Below, piece after piece: positions 1 to 8,048 of a DNA stretch of 27,949 nt. A program made the position numbers and the translations under genes. The stretch comes from Schizochytrium sp. CCTCC M209059 (taxonomy: Eukaryota > Sar > Bigyra > Thraustochytrida > Thraustochytriidae). The stretch's first letter is position 1, and the number at the start of each line of letters is the position of its first letter. The stretch is from positions 772,488 through 800,436 of the forward strand of contig KN805372.1 of the NCBI GenBank assembly GCA_000818945.1, written 5' to 3'. The notes beneath the pieces are model-generated. The model had not been told where the DNA came from, searched no databases, and saw nothing but the letters and a program-made list of their open reading frames with translations.

Positions 1-54
1 CAGAACTACTTTCCGAGGGCGAGGGGCGCGGGCGCGGACGAGGGCGAGGACGCG

Positions 55-1137
55 ATGGCGAGGAAGCGAGACACGGAGGCCGCGGCGGCGGAGGCGGAGG
101 TCGCAGAAGATGCGATCTCCGAGGTCAAGATGCGCAAGAGACCCCGTCGGGCGGAGGCCGAGGACGAGGAGGACCGCGTGGACGCCGAGGACCTAGAAGA
201 AGAAGAAGAAGAAGAAGAAGAAGAAGGAGAAGGAGAAGAAGAAGGAGAAGAAGAAGAAGAAGGAGAAGAAGAAGAGGTTGAAAAGGAGGAACTGGAAAAG
301 ACGCAGGAAAAAGAAAACGGTCTCGAGGACGAGGAGGAGCAGCGCGAACTTGGCACAGAGAAAAAGAAGAAGAGCAAAAAGGACAAAAGTAAAAAGCCGA
401 AAAAGGGCATCATCTACATCGCCCATCCCCCGGCCTTCATGAAACCAGCCAAAGTGCGCCACCTCATGAGCCAGTACGGCACCGTCACAAAGCTTTACCT
501 CGTGCCCGAAGACGAAGATACGCGCCTGCGAAGGTCGCGAGGCGGCGGTAGTAACAAGGTCAAGTACAACGAGGGCTGGATCGAGTTCGCTGACCGCAAG
601 GTGGCCAAGCTGGTGGCACTCTCTCTCAACGGCAAGCCGATCGGAGGGAACCGCAGAAGCTTCCACTATGAGTCGCTCTGGACGCTCAAATATCTCTCTG
701 GATTTGAATGGACCCATCTCTCCGAAAAGCAAGCGTACGAGCGTCGCACCAAAAAGGATCGTCTGCGGCAAGAAATCTCTCAAGCCAAACGCGAGAACGA
801 GCTCTATCTCGAAAAGTTTGCCGTCGAGAAACACATCCAGCGCAGTATACAGCGCGAAACCGCCGCTGCTACTGATGGAGACGACAAGAAGCAAACGGAA
901 GAGGGTGATGTTGATGCGAATGGCGTTCAAGGCAACGAGGACACTGCTGCTTCTACTTCTGCCAAGAAGAACAAGAAAAACATGAAGAATACAACAAAGC
1001 AGCGCAGCAAACAGCGGTCTTTCAAGCAGCTGCAGTCGCGTAGCGAATACAAGGCCACTCGTCGTGCCGAGGCTGGCGATGCAGAACCGGAAAAGGAAGC
1101 GCAGAATTCATCCTTTTTGAATAGCATTTTCACTTGA
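55..1137 (+). CDS. ESF2: ESF2/ABT1-family RNA-binding ribosome-biogenesis protein
   Basis: A 360-aa protein. The family (yeast Esf2, animal ABT1) acts in the nucleolus in early 18S rRNA processing in the small-subunit processome. What is seen: a Glu-rich stretch at about residues 48-75, a Lys-rich stretch at about 102-117 that looks like a nuclear/nucleolar signal, then an RRM-like domain from about 118 to 215 beginning GIIYIAHPPAFMKPAKVR. The family-typical segments EGWIEFADRKVAKLVALSLN, PIGG and the LWTLKYLSGFEWTHL block follow, and then a charged helical tail. Length and motif order fit the family. The start is the first ATG in the window (55), but the frame stays open upstream to base 1, so a start outside the window cannot be excluded. 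It converges with the NB-ARC gene. The basic C-terminal third is less conserved. Assignment is firm from motif recall; no search was run. Confidence 0.92.
   Translation: MARKRDTEAAAAEAEVAEDAISEVKMRKRPRRAEAEDEEDRVDAEDLEEEEEEEEEEGEGEEEGEEEEEGEEEEVEKEELEKTQEKENGLEDEEEQRELGTEKKKKSKKDKSKKPKKGIIYIAHPPAFMKPAKVRHLMSQYGTVTKLYLVPEDEDTRLRRSRGGGSNKVKYNEGWIEFADRKVAKLVALSLNGKPIGGNRRSFHYESLWTLKYLSGFEWTHLSEKQAYERRTKKDRLRQEISQAKRENELYLEKFAVEKHIQRSIQRETAAATDGDDKKQTEEGDVDANGVQGNEDTAASTSAKKNKKNMKNTTKQRSKQRSFKQLQSRSEYKATRRAEAGDAEPEKEAQNSSFLNSIFT
196..276 (+). repeat. GAA/GAG trinucleotide repeat in coding sequence (poly-Glu)
   Basis: Near-pure GAA/GAG/GGA triplets inside the ESF2-like gene encode a Glu-rich tract with occasional Gly. 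The unit is 3 bp, so length change keeps the frame. The opposite strand is a long polypyrimidine run that gives a spurious Phe/Ser-rich open frame. Confidence 0.9.
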
Positions 1138-1434
1138 TCAAACAATCAACATCAAAACAAATTGGTTTCTTTTTTTTTAATGTTCTTCTTTTCGAAAAGC
1201 ACACATAATCTGAACGGCACGCGTCGGTCGGAGAAGTGAGTGAGTGAGTTGAGTAACGAACTAGGCCGGTCGAAATAGAGAAAGAAGGAAAGAAAGCGAA
1301 GCTGGCGCGTAAAGGCATGGTCAGGTCCAGCTCCGCTCCTGCATATCAATCCAAAAAATTAAGAAAAAAGAATGTCGCCCTTGACACCCCCCATCTTCAC
1401 CACCTCCCTCCCTCTCCGTACACGCACACATACG

Positions 1435-1489
<55 letters not shown>

Positions 1490-1497
1490 GACCAGGA
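1138..1497. other. Short convergent intergenic region with (AG)n
   Basis: This is the 360 bp between the stop of the ESF2-like gene (+) and the stop of the NB-ARC gene (-). It holds T-rich sequence just after the first stop (about 1167-1178), a short GAGT/GTGA repeat near 1235-1250 and a long AG dinucleotide tract. No coding or RNA gene was recognised. Both 3' UTRs and poly(A) sites must lie here. Confidence 0.8.
1438..1484. repeat. (AG)n dinucleotide microsatellite, about 47 bp
   Basis: Perfect AG repeat read directly from the sequence. It ends 13 bp from the NB-ARC stop codon, so it would be a CU tract at the very beginning of that gene's 3' UTR. Long mirror-symmetric purine tracts of this type can adopt H-DNA; whether this one does is not known. 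Confidence 0.95.
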
Positions 1498-4400
1498 TCA
1501 TGCATCGGCCGTCGTTGAGGAGCCGCGCACCGACTTGCGGCTGTTCGTGTATTGCTTGTACAAGTTCGACCACGTCCGCATCGTCCGCGTCATTTTACGA
1601 ACCTGAGACAAAACCTCCGAGGCCTCGTCGCGGTCGCCAGCGCGCGCTAGCACGTCGGCGAGTGCCCGTTGGCGCGCAGCATTGACCGGAGAAGGCACAA
1701 GGCCACCAAAAAGCTCGTCCGAGTGGGCGATACTCTGCTGAATCGCACTCGCAGCCTGCTCAAACTTTTGTTGCGACTCGTAAATGGCGCCCAAATTCAG
1801 GTACACGCGCGCAATGTGGTGCTCGCTCGGAATGTCCGCTGCCGTAAAAACAGAGAGCGCTTCTTCGGCGTGCGTTAGCGCAGCCGGCGCGTCGCCGTCC
1901 TGCAGAGCCACGGAAGCCATGAGTCCTTCCGTTTCCGCCAGAACAAGGCTCATGGGACTCGCTGATTCCTGAATGTCAAGAGCGCGCTGAAAAGCCGAAC
2001 GACTGTCCTCGAGCTGATCCGCGAGCAAATACACGTAGCCCATCACAGTCCACGTGCGCGCTGCCATCAAGGACGAGTCGCCCACAGCATGCGATGCGTC
2101 TGAGAGCGCAGAGAGAGCAAGACCCACTTCGCCCTGCTCAGCGAGGGCCAGCGCCGAGGAGCTCTTTGCAAAGTTCTTGGCCGCAGCATCGTGAGCGAGC
2201 TCCTCCGCAGCGATCCATGCATCCACCGCAGAGGGCAGACGACCACTGCGAAAGTCCACGTGACCAAGCATGTAGTGCATGGAGGCTTCACCTGCTCGGT
2301 CGTCCAGCTGTTGGTACGCAACAAGGGCATCCTGTGCGAACAGCTGTGCGCGGCGCAAGCGAAAATCTCCCAGAGGGATGAGCAGCAGCATGAAGGCCTG
2401 CATCGCAGTCAGATCTGCGAGCAAGAGCGTCATGATTCCACGCTTCGACCTTTGCGTGAAGCGACGCGTCAGGGAACGCAAAAGTGGCTTCGCGGCAATC
2501 TGTTTTCCACCATTGCCTTCCGACGAAGACCCTCGCGACGTCGTGAGGGAGTCCGACTGCAGCGAGCCAACACTGCTCGCACTAATTGAACTGCGGGGCG
2601 ATTTGGCAGACACAGATGACGCACCTGAGGCAACAGAAAACAGCGAGTGGCGCCGCTGCAGTCGCATAAGCGCAAAATCCTCCTTGGTCGAGCTCTGGCT
2701 CTCGTGGTTACGAAGCCTGCTACCGGTGCTCGCCGAGGAAGATCCACGCGTCAATGTCTCCGGAAGTGGGTCTTCCTCGGTAGCATCGTCGTCGACCTCT
2801 TCGTCGTCGACCTCAATATCCTCTTCTTGGGGCTTTTTAGAGCCTTTAAACGAGCGCGAAGATCGCGAAGTGGCGGTTGCCCCCGAAAGACCACGCCGGG
2901 ACCGCGTGCGTGCAGAGGTGCCACCTGGTACGGAAACCTCCTCCTTGAGCTGCTCGTCGAGGAGCTCCCGGCACATGCCGACGGCCATAAAAAGATGCGG
3001 CAGCATCGACATGACGGCGTTCAACAAGTTCGGGTCCGCAGCACCAACGCCACGGTGCAAAGGAAACACGTTATCCATGCAGTACGTGTGGAGCGAGGTG
3101 AGCACTCGACGCGCGCATGTACGGTTCGACTCGGTCCCCTTTTCGTGAATGCTGCGCACAGCGTCCAAAAGGGTCGGGTGGATGCAAATCGTCCCGTCCT
3201 TGGCACGGTACACAAGATCATCCTCAAGAGGGGAGGGCAAAAGCGAATCGGTAAAGCCAGACGCAGCCATTTCCGCAGCAATGAGTTCGGCGGGAATGTA
3301 CGTGGCGTTAAAAAACGAGCAAGCGCGAAGGATCTCCCACATGTGCCGACCGCGCGTCTCCTGTGGGTCCTTCAAAAGGTCGCGCCATATTTTGCAGAGA
3401 AGCTTGAGCGAAAGACGATTCCGCGAACGAAACAGGTTCTCCTGAATCTTTTCGAACTGGTACGACTCCTTGGTAGACAACGACTTGAGTGCAGTCCAAG
3501 GCCGGCCGCGCAAAAAGTCCGCCGTGTCAATGACACCCACATTGCGAAGCGACGACATATGATGACGCAACTTGTAGCGCGTGAGGATGGCCTTGAGGTC
3601 CGGCATGATAGTTCGCGACATGAGCACATCGTAGCGCTCAAGAAGCGACGCAAAGGTAATGTCAAACTCGCGCACGATGTAGCCCGCGACACGCATGCTC
3701 AGGACACTGCGACAAAGGTGAGCCTGGTCGCTGAGCTGAAGGAGGGCTTGTTCTTCGAGACGACGCGTTGACGAGCGGGCCACGCTCTTTCGAAGACGTT
3801 TACCCGCAGCTCGCTTCATCAAGTCAACCGTACTACGCGCATCCAAGAGGGGCAATTCCACGCGCAGTGCTTCGTCGCGGCCGGACTTGGCTTTGCTCGT
3901 AATCAGCACGACGCCTTTGCCCATGGACAACTTTGCCGGAGGTACCCACTCGAGCGCATCATCCGAAGCGTCGTCAATAACCACGAGCCACCGTTGCTCG
4001 TTCTGGAAAAGGTAACGCCAGAGATTTTCCCGGAGGTCGTCAAGACCAAGGTGATCGGTAAGCTCGAACTGCCGCGCCTCTTCCACGAGAAAGTGGTGTA
4101 CGTCCCATACCATAAAGGATCCATTGAGCCAGACAACGCCCCCGGGGAACTTATCTCTGTGCATGGCGACAAATTCCGTAGCGACCGAGGTCTTGCCGGA
4201 GCCTTCGGGGCCGTACAGCTTGATTTGCGATTCGTTTCTCTCAAAGACAAGCTTGGCCAGGCGTTTGATGATCTTGTCTCTTCCCAAAAGCTCGGTGCAG
4301 ACGGTGGGCGGCATGCGGTCCACTGCAGCTTCCGCGACCCCGTCCTTGGTGCTCGTGAGACGCTTTAGGTCCTCGGGCGTCACGGCGCTGCGGCCTCCGC

Positions 4401-4716
4401 GGGACTTAAACGGGCGGAACACATCATTGAAGAGCAAGAGATCGTGTCTCTCCATGACGCCCAACAACAGTCCATGTTGCTGTCTTTGCCGAAGCTGTTC
4501 CTCTGCAAGACGACCGCCTTCTTGCCGGTGTTGTTGTTGGTGCGTGTCTCGCAGCTCGCCGCGCTCCTTGGACCTCCGAGATCTCCTCGCCGAGGTTCTG
4601 CGCACGGACGACCTCTGCGCGACGCCATCTTCTCCCTCTACCTCGAGAACGTCCACGTTCTTGGCGACCTCGCCGGGCCGTCCGCGCCTGCTCGCGCGGA
4701 GACTGTCTCGCGTCAT
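1498..4716 (-). CDS. NB-ARC and TPR domain protein (STAND/NLR-like ATPase)
   Basis: A 1072-aa protein in one open frame. From the ATG at 4716: a charged N-terminus; an NB-ARC module with P-loop GPEGSGKT at 169-176, Walker B WLVVIDDASD at 243-252 and the strand GVVLITSKAK at 268-277; a degenerate GLPL-type helix (LCRSVLSMRVAGYIV, Pro lost) near 334-348; and a winged-helix-like region near 457-532 with an MHD-type His in CIHPTLLDAV. Next come a Ser-rich linker with an Asp/Glu block (about 597-757) and TPR-like helical pairs from about 782 to 1052. Proteins of this architecture are ADP/ATP switches that oligomerise; the TPRs probably sense a ligand or partner. No N-terminal effector domain (TIR, CARD, death, protease) was recognised. 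The frame stays open 58 codons upstream of 4716 through a CAGA-type repeat starting with TTG; that extension looks like 5' UTR. Substrate and role are unknown. Confidence 0.85.
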   Translation of the reverse strand: MTRDSLRASRRGRPGEVAKNVDVLEVEGEDGVAQRSSVRRTSARRSRRSKERGELRDTHQQQHRQEGGRLAEEQLRQRQQHGLLLGVMERHDLLLFNDVFRPFKSRGGRSAVTPEDLKRLTSTKDGVAEAAVDRMPPTVCTELLGRDKIIKRLAKLVFERNESQIKLYGPEGSGKTSVATEFVAMHRDKFPGGVVWLNGSFMVWDVHHFLVEEARQFELTDHLGLDDLRENLWRYLFQNEQRWLVVIDDASDDALEWVPPAKLSMGKGVVLITSKAKSGRDEALRVELPLLDARSTVDLMKRAAGKRLRKSVARSSTRRLEEQALLQLSDQAHLCRSVLSMRVAGYIVREFDITFASLLERYDVLMSRTIMPDLKAILTRYKLRHHMSSLRNVGVIDTADFLRGRPWTALKSLSTKESYQFEKIQENLFRSRNRLSLKLLCKIWRDLLKDPQETRGRHMWEILRACSFFNATYIPAELIAAEMAASGFTDSLLPSPLEDDLVYRAKDGTICIHPTLLDAVRSIHEKGTESNRTCARRVLTSLHTYCMDNVFPLHRGVGAADPNLLNAVMSMLPHLFMAVGMCRELLDEQLKEEVSVPGGTSARTRSRRGLSGATATSRSSRSFKGSKKPQEEDIEVDDEEVDDDATEEDPLPETLTRGSSSASTGSRLRNHESQSSTKEDFALMRLQRRHSLFSVASGASSVSAKSPRSSISASSVGSLQSDSLTTSRGSSSEGNGGKQIAAKPLLRSLTRRFTQRSKRGIMTLLLADLTAMQAFMLLLIPLGDFRLRRAQLFAQDALVAYQQLDDRAGEASMHYMLGHVDFRSGRLPSAVDAWIAAEELAHDAAAKNFAKSSSALALAEQGEVGLALSALSDASHAVGDSSLMAARTWTVMGYVYLLADQLEDSRSAFQRALDIQESASPMSLVLAETEGLMASVALQDGDAPAALTHAEEALSVFTAADIPSEHHIARVYLNLGAIYESQQKFEQAASAIQQSIAHSDELFGGLVPSPVNAARQRALADVLARAGDRDEASEVLSQVRKMTRTMRTWSNLYKQYTNSRKSVRGSSTTADA

Positions 4717-4754
4717 GGTCGCCAGGGGAGGGCGCCGTGCGTGCGCGGAATCCG

Positions 4755-4800
4755 TGTCTGTCTGCTTGTCTGTCTGTCTCTGTCTGTCTGTCTGTCTGTT
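4755..4800. repeat. (CTGT)n tetranucleotide repeat upstream of NB-ARC start
   Basis: Imperfect CTGT/TGTC units, interrupted once by a short variant, 39-84 bp upstream of the chosen ATG of the NB-ARC gene. If translated on the minus strand it would give a TDRQ/TDKQ-type peptide, which argues that this part is leader rather than protein. Confidence 0.9.
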
Positions 4801-4969
4801 GGTACGTGCGCACGAGCGCACGCGCGTGCGTCGAGACGAAGAGCGAGGAGGCGAGTTGGCCTTTCCTGTCTTTCTGTTGTAATAGCCCAAGTCGTGGTCG
4901 TCGGTCGCAGGGTTCCGGCCCGTGGCCGCCGCTCTCTCTGGCTGGGTGTCTATCGCCCGCTCGTCCGCT

Positions 4970-5002
4970 GGCAGGCAGGCTGGCTGGCTGGCTGGCTGGC
5001 TG
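4970..5002. repeat. (GGCA)/(GGCT) tetranucleotide repeat
   Basis: GGCAGGCAGG followed by six GGCT units, in the gene-free region upstream of the NB-ARC gene. Read directly. Confidence 0.9.
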
Positions 5003-5310
5003 CCACCAGGGCGGGGCGGGGCGGAGGCCCGTGCAGGCCGACTCCCGCGCTCGGCTTGAGTCCAGGCGGAGTTGGAGTCGGAGTCGGTCTCGCGGCGAGG
5101 CCGCCTCTTCTCCCTTTTCGCGCCTGCTTACTCGCCTTCTTTTCAAAACAGCCGGAGCGGCCGATCTCCCTCTCTCGCGAGCGAGGGACCTCGCCCGCGC
5201 CGCGGAGGCTGAGCGTGCACGCGCACCCCGCGCACGAGGGCGCGTGCGGGGGAGGGGAACGGCGGGAGGGGAACGGCGGGTGGGCGCGACGGGAAGGGCC
5301 GCGGCGATCA

Positions 5311-5335
5311 GCGGCGGCGGCGGCGGCGGAGGCGG
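5311..5335. repeat. (CGG)n trinucleotide repeat
   Basis: About eight CGG units with one CGGAGG variant, in very GC-rich non-coding DNA. Confidence 0.85.
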
Positions 5336-5734
5336 CTCCGGGGCTGCTCCGGCAATCGAGCTTTAGCTTTCTTTTCTCTCTCCCCTTCAAACCTCATCTG
5401 CGTCCGCGGGCCGAATGAAAGGAACGCGGACTTGCCGCCGCGCCGCGCAAGTGCGGAATGCGCGCGCCGCAAGTGGAAAATGCACGCGCCAAGTCGCCTA
5501 TCCCGCCAGGCCTTCTTTCCTTCTTTTTCTTTTCTGCGCTTCTCGCCCATCCCGCGCGTGCACGGCCGCGCGGCCCACCTTAACCACCCCTTCGCCTCCG
5601 CGTCGCGCTTTAGGGCCGCCTCCCTGCGCAGTACCTTCTTTTTAAGGCGGGTTTGTGTGGATACCCCGCCGCCGCCAGAGCGTGCCCCCCTTTGCGGCGG
5701 CCAGAAGCAGACCGAGGGGGGTATTAAAGCACGG

Positions 5735-5760
5735 CCCAGTGTCCGAGGGTGCACACTGGG
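5735..5760. other. Perfect 8-bp hairpin, CCCAGTGT/ACACTGGG
   Basis: Arms at 5735-5742 and 5753-5760 are exact reverse complements with a 10-nt loop. It lies 9 bp from a second inverted repeat (5770-5807). No known RNA family was recognised. Confidence 0.75.
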
Positions 5761-5769
5761 GCGGGCGTA

Positions 5770-5807
5770 GGCGGTCCTAGTCCATCTCTACCGCCGATGG
5801 GACCGCC
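5770..5807. other. Compound hairpin, GGCGGTCC/GGACCGCC with inner stem
   Basis: The outer 8-bp arms are 5770-5777 and 5800-5807. Nested between them are CATC and GATG, which can pair around a 9-nt loop, leaving a 5-nt bulge on one side. On the minus strand the inner hairpin resembles a tRNA D-arm (loop GGCGGTAGA), but there is no anticodon arm or T-arm, so it is not a tRNA. Confidence 0.65.
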
Positions 5808-5870
5808 AATCTGGTCTTCTTTCAAGAAGTTCACTGGCAAGTTCAACCATGGCAAGTTGTGCGTGTGATT

Positions 5871-5883
5871 ATTGGCCAATTGG
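5871..5883. promoter_or_regulatory. Overlapping CCAAT boxes (ATTGGCCAATTGG)
   Basis: ATTGGCCAAT is a perfect 10-bp palindrome that places CCAAT on both strands, and a third ATTGG overlaps at 5879-5883. CCAAT is the classical NF-Y site; binding here is inference. Confidence 0.4.
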
Positions 5884-5981
5884 AATGCATAGTGCAAGCT
5901 GCGCGGCAACGAACTGCCGGAAAGGGGGAGAGAAGAGGTATGTCAGGCGGGAAAAGAACGAGGCGCGCGCCATGTTTTTTG

Positions 5982-6005
5982 CACGTGCTGCACGTGCTGC
6001 ACGTG
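5982..6005. promoter_or_regulatory. Three tandem CACGTG (E-box/G-box) sites at 9-bp spacing
   Basis: CACGTG occurs at 5982-5987, 5991-5996 and 6000-6005 within a 9-bp tandem unit CACGTGCTG. CACGTG is the palindromic core bound by bHLH and many bZIP factors. The array is about 360 bp beyond the folate gene stop and 1.27 kb upstream of the NB-ARC ATG, so its target is unclear. It could also be chance microsatellite growth. Confidence 0.4.
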
Positions 6006-6371
6006 CTGCTGCAGCGCGGGCCGGGCCGCGTCGAGCTCGGGTCGAGCAGAGGCCGGGTCAGGTGCGCGCGGCGCAACCGAGCCAGCGACAGCGAGCAGCG
6101 CCCGGATGCTCGAAGGAAGCGCGCGTCGAGCGTCGGCGCGTCGCGGCCCGGGTGCAGCAGGCTGGGCGGGCGGGGCACGCGCCCTCGGCGCGAGCGAGGC
6201 TGGCGGAGGCTGGTCCGCGGCAGATAGCCAAGCCAGGTGCAAGACAAATTGGCGGTTCGGCCCCGGGAACCTCCAAGCCCAGGCGAAAGAAAGCACGCAA
6301 GCAAAAGCACGCGAGCAAAAGCAAGCGAACGAGGATTGATGCGAATGCATGCGTAAATGGTGGAAATGAGG

Positions 6372-7622
6372 TTATTGCTGAGCGCGGTAGCGACGGAGGG
6401 GGATCCGCTCTAGACCGAGCGCATGGCGCGCGAGGTTGAGTGTGTTCTTGCAGAGCATGGCGATGGTCATGGGTCCCACGCCGCCTGGCACCGGAGTGAT
6501 CAGACCTGCAATCGGCTGAACCTCATCAAAGGCGACGTCGCCGACGAGTCTGTAGCCCGCCTTCTTGCTGGCGTCTGGGCGGGAATTGATGCCCACGTCA
6601 ATCACCACAGCGCCCGGCTTGATCCACGAGCCGTGGATGAACTCGATGCGTCCAACCGCCGCAATGACAATCTGCACAAGAAAAAAAAGAAAAAAGAAAA
6701 AAGAAAAAAAGGAAACAGAGAAAAGAGGGTCACGGAAAAAAAAATGGTGACCGTCGCGCTCGGGCAAAAGAGCAGTCAGTAAGTAAGCCAGTCAGTCAGT
6801 CAGTCAGTGTAAAGCTCAGACAGCAAACAAAGGAAACGGTTCCTCGGCAGTCCAAAGACTGTCGATCATCAAACTTACGTCGGCCTGGCGCACAATGTCT
6901 TCAATGTTACGCGTCTTGGAATGCACCACCGTGACCGTGGCATCCATGGAAAGAAGCAGCTGGGCAGCTGGCATACCCACAATGTTGCTGCGACCCACGA
7001 CCACTGCATGCTTGCCCGTACAGTCCACGTTCGAACGCTGCAAAAGCTCCACACAGCCCGCAGGCGTACACGGGATCGCAAGAGGAGGATCTCCTCCGCG
7101 CATGCACAGGTTGCCAATGTTCTCGGCCAAGAATCCATCCACATCCTTTTCGAGCTTGATACGCTTCAGCACCGTACTCTCGTCGACATGATCAGGCAAA
7201 GGAAGCTGGACGAGGATGCCGTGCACGTCATCACGCGCATTGAGCTCGTCAACAGCCTTGATAATTTCTTCTTGCGTTGCAGACTCCTCGAGTTCGATAT
7301 TCACTGACAAGAAACCCACTTCGGCCGCGGCCTTCTTCTTCATACGTACATACGTACTCGAGTCCGGCCGGTTGCCCACGAGCACGACCGCCAAGCCAGG
7401 CTGCACATTATGTTCGGCCATGAGCTCCTCCACGGCGAGGCGAACTTCATTGCGAATCTCTGCGCTCAACTTCTTGCCGTCCATGAGGTTCGTCATGGAC
7501 GCGCGGTCGCGCGGCTTTGCCTCGCCGCCCTTGTCCGCGCCCGTTGCCGTGCCCGCGGCAAGCGCTTTCGTGGCCTCCGAGGAAGCGTCGGCGTTGGTGC
7601 TCTCGACGCCTTGGGATCCCAT
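6372..7622 (-). CDS. FOLD: Methylene-THF dehydrogenase / methenyl-THF cyclohydrolase (FolD family), two exons
   Basis: Bifunctional folate enzyme that interconverts 5,10-methylene-THF and 10-formyl-THF using NAD(P). Exon 1 is 7622-6879 (248 codons) and exon 2 is 6671-6372 (99 codons plus TAA), giving 347 aa. Joining at phase 0 restores the conserved ADIVIAAVG segment. Motifs seen: YVRMKKK at 91-97 with the expected catalytic Lys at 95, VQLPLP with Gln139, KDVDGF with Asp162, IPCTPAG at 183-189, the dinucleotide-binding VVGRSNIVGMP at about 208-218, and PVPGGVGPMT near the C-terminus. Lengths match the monofunctional-chain FolD type, not the large MTHFD1 fused to a synthetase. The start is the ATG at 7622. 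The 42 residues before MTNLMDGKKLS are poorly conserved, Ala/Ser-rich and not clearly a mitochondrial signal, so Met43 is an alternative start and cytosolic location is the simpler reading. Confidence 0.95.
6672..6878 (-). other. Spliceosomal intron (207 bp, GT-AG, phase 0) in the FolD gene
   Basis: On the minus strand the donor is GAC|GTAAGT and the acceptor TTGTGCAG|ATT. Removal joins GAC to ATT in frame across the most conserved part of the NAD(P)-binding domain. The acceptor is preceded by an exceptionally long TTTTTTC-type pyrimidine tract (6677-6744) and the donor half carries CAGT repeats. This is the only intron that protein homology firmly requires in the window. Confidence 0.92.
6773..6808. 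repeat. (CAGT)n tetranucleotide repeat inside the FolD intron
   Basis: CAGT/AAGT/CAGT units read directly, within the intron and about 65 bp from its donor site. Confidence 0.9.
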
Positions 7623-8048
7623 CGTCTTGTCCGCTCTGCTCCGATCTCGCTCCACTCTAGCTAGCGTTTCGCCCTATCGCCTTGCTTTACTTGACCTGGC
7701 TTTGCTTGCGCGATCGGTAGACCACGAGGCGACCGCAGATGCTCTGCCCGAGAGGCCTGCGCGCCTGCGCGATCGATGTTTCTACTCTCGCAAGCTTTTC
7801 TGGCTTTGAAGTAAATGTCGTAGTCTCTCACTCACTCCCTGGGATACTTTCCAAGATGCATGATGAAGTTGCTGGCCGCAAAACGACCCGGATGTACGAG
7901 GCTGATTCGTCGTACACGTGCGCCATGACAGTCGTGCCAGCGAGTAAGAGCGGCCAGAGGCCGAAAAGTAAAATGAGAGCGAAGCTGTTTTGTGCTTTAG
8001 CGTTGGCCTACCTTCCAGAGTAATAACATCATGATGATGATCTGATGA
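7623..8048. other. Intergenic region between peptidase 3' end and FolD start
   Basis: 426 bp. It contains the FolD promoter and 5' UTR on the left, and on the right the peptidase 3' UTR with ATG/ATC triplet repeats (8027-8048). A 94-codon plus-strand ATG frame (7739-8023) has no recognised domain and was not accepted as a gene. Confidence 0.65.

Larger units (their letters stand above)
4717..6371. other. Long gene-free region (1.65 kb) with repeats and structured elements
   Basis: It lies upstream of the NB-ARC gene and downstream of the folate gene, both on the minus strand. GC-rich and low in complexity on the left (4717-5450). It has a more structured stretch at about 5720-5890 (two hairpins, CCAAT boxes, a TATTAAAG at about 5722), then tandem CACGTG sites and Arg/Ala-coding GC-rich sequence to 6371. 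Open frames here are long only because GC-rich DNA has few stops; none shows a recognisable domain. It may hold the NB-ARC promoter and 5' UTR, or an unrecognised non-coding RNA. Confidence 0.7.

Noticed and set aside
6..413. Ser/Phe-rich minus-strand frame opposite the ESF2-like gene
   Set aside because: It is the reverse of the GAA/GAG and AAG-rich coding sequence; composition alone explains it, and the plus strand has clear homology.
4717..4890. 58-codon upstream extension of the NB-ARC frame
   Set aside because: Starts with TTG and is largely encoded by a CTGT repeat; a eukaryotic start at the ATG (4716) is more likely.
4424..5418. Several long overlapping frames on both strands upstream of the NB-ARC gene
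   Set aside because: GC-rich DNA with few stop codons; translations are Arg/Ala/Ser/Pro-rich or repeat-derived, with no domain. The NB-ARC frame itself accounts for the left part.
5849..6439. 196-codon plus-strand frame with an ATG
   Set aside because: Translation is Ala/Arg/Lys-rich from repeats (CACGTGCTG, CAAGC), has no motif and runs into the FolD 3' exon on the other strand.
7739..8023. 94-codon plus-strand frame with an ATG between the folate and peptidase genes
   Set aside because: No recognised domain and it would occupy the FolD promoter; not enough support.
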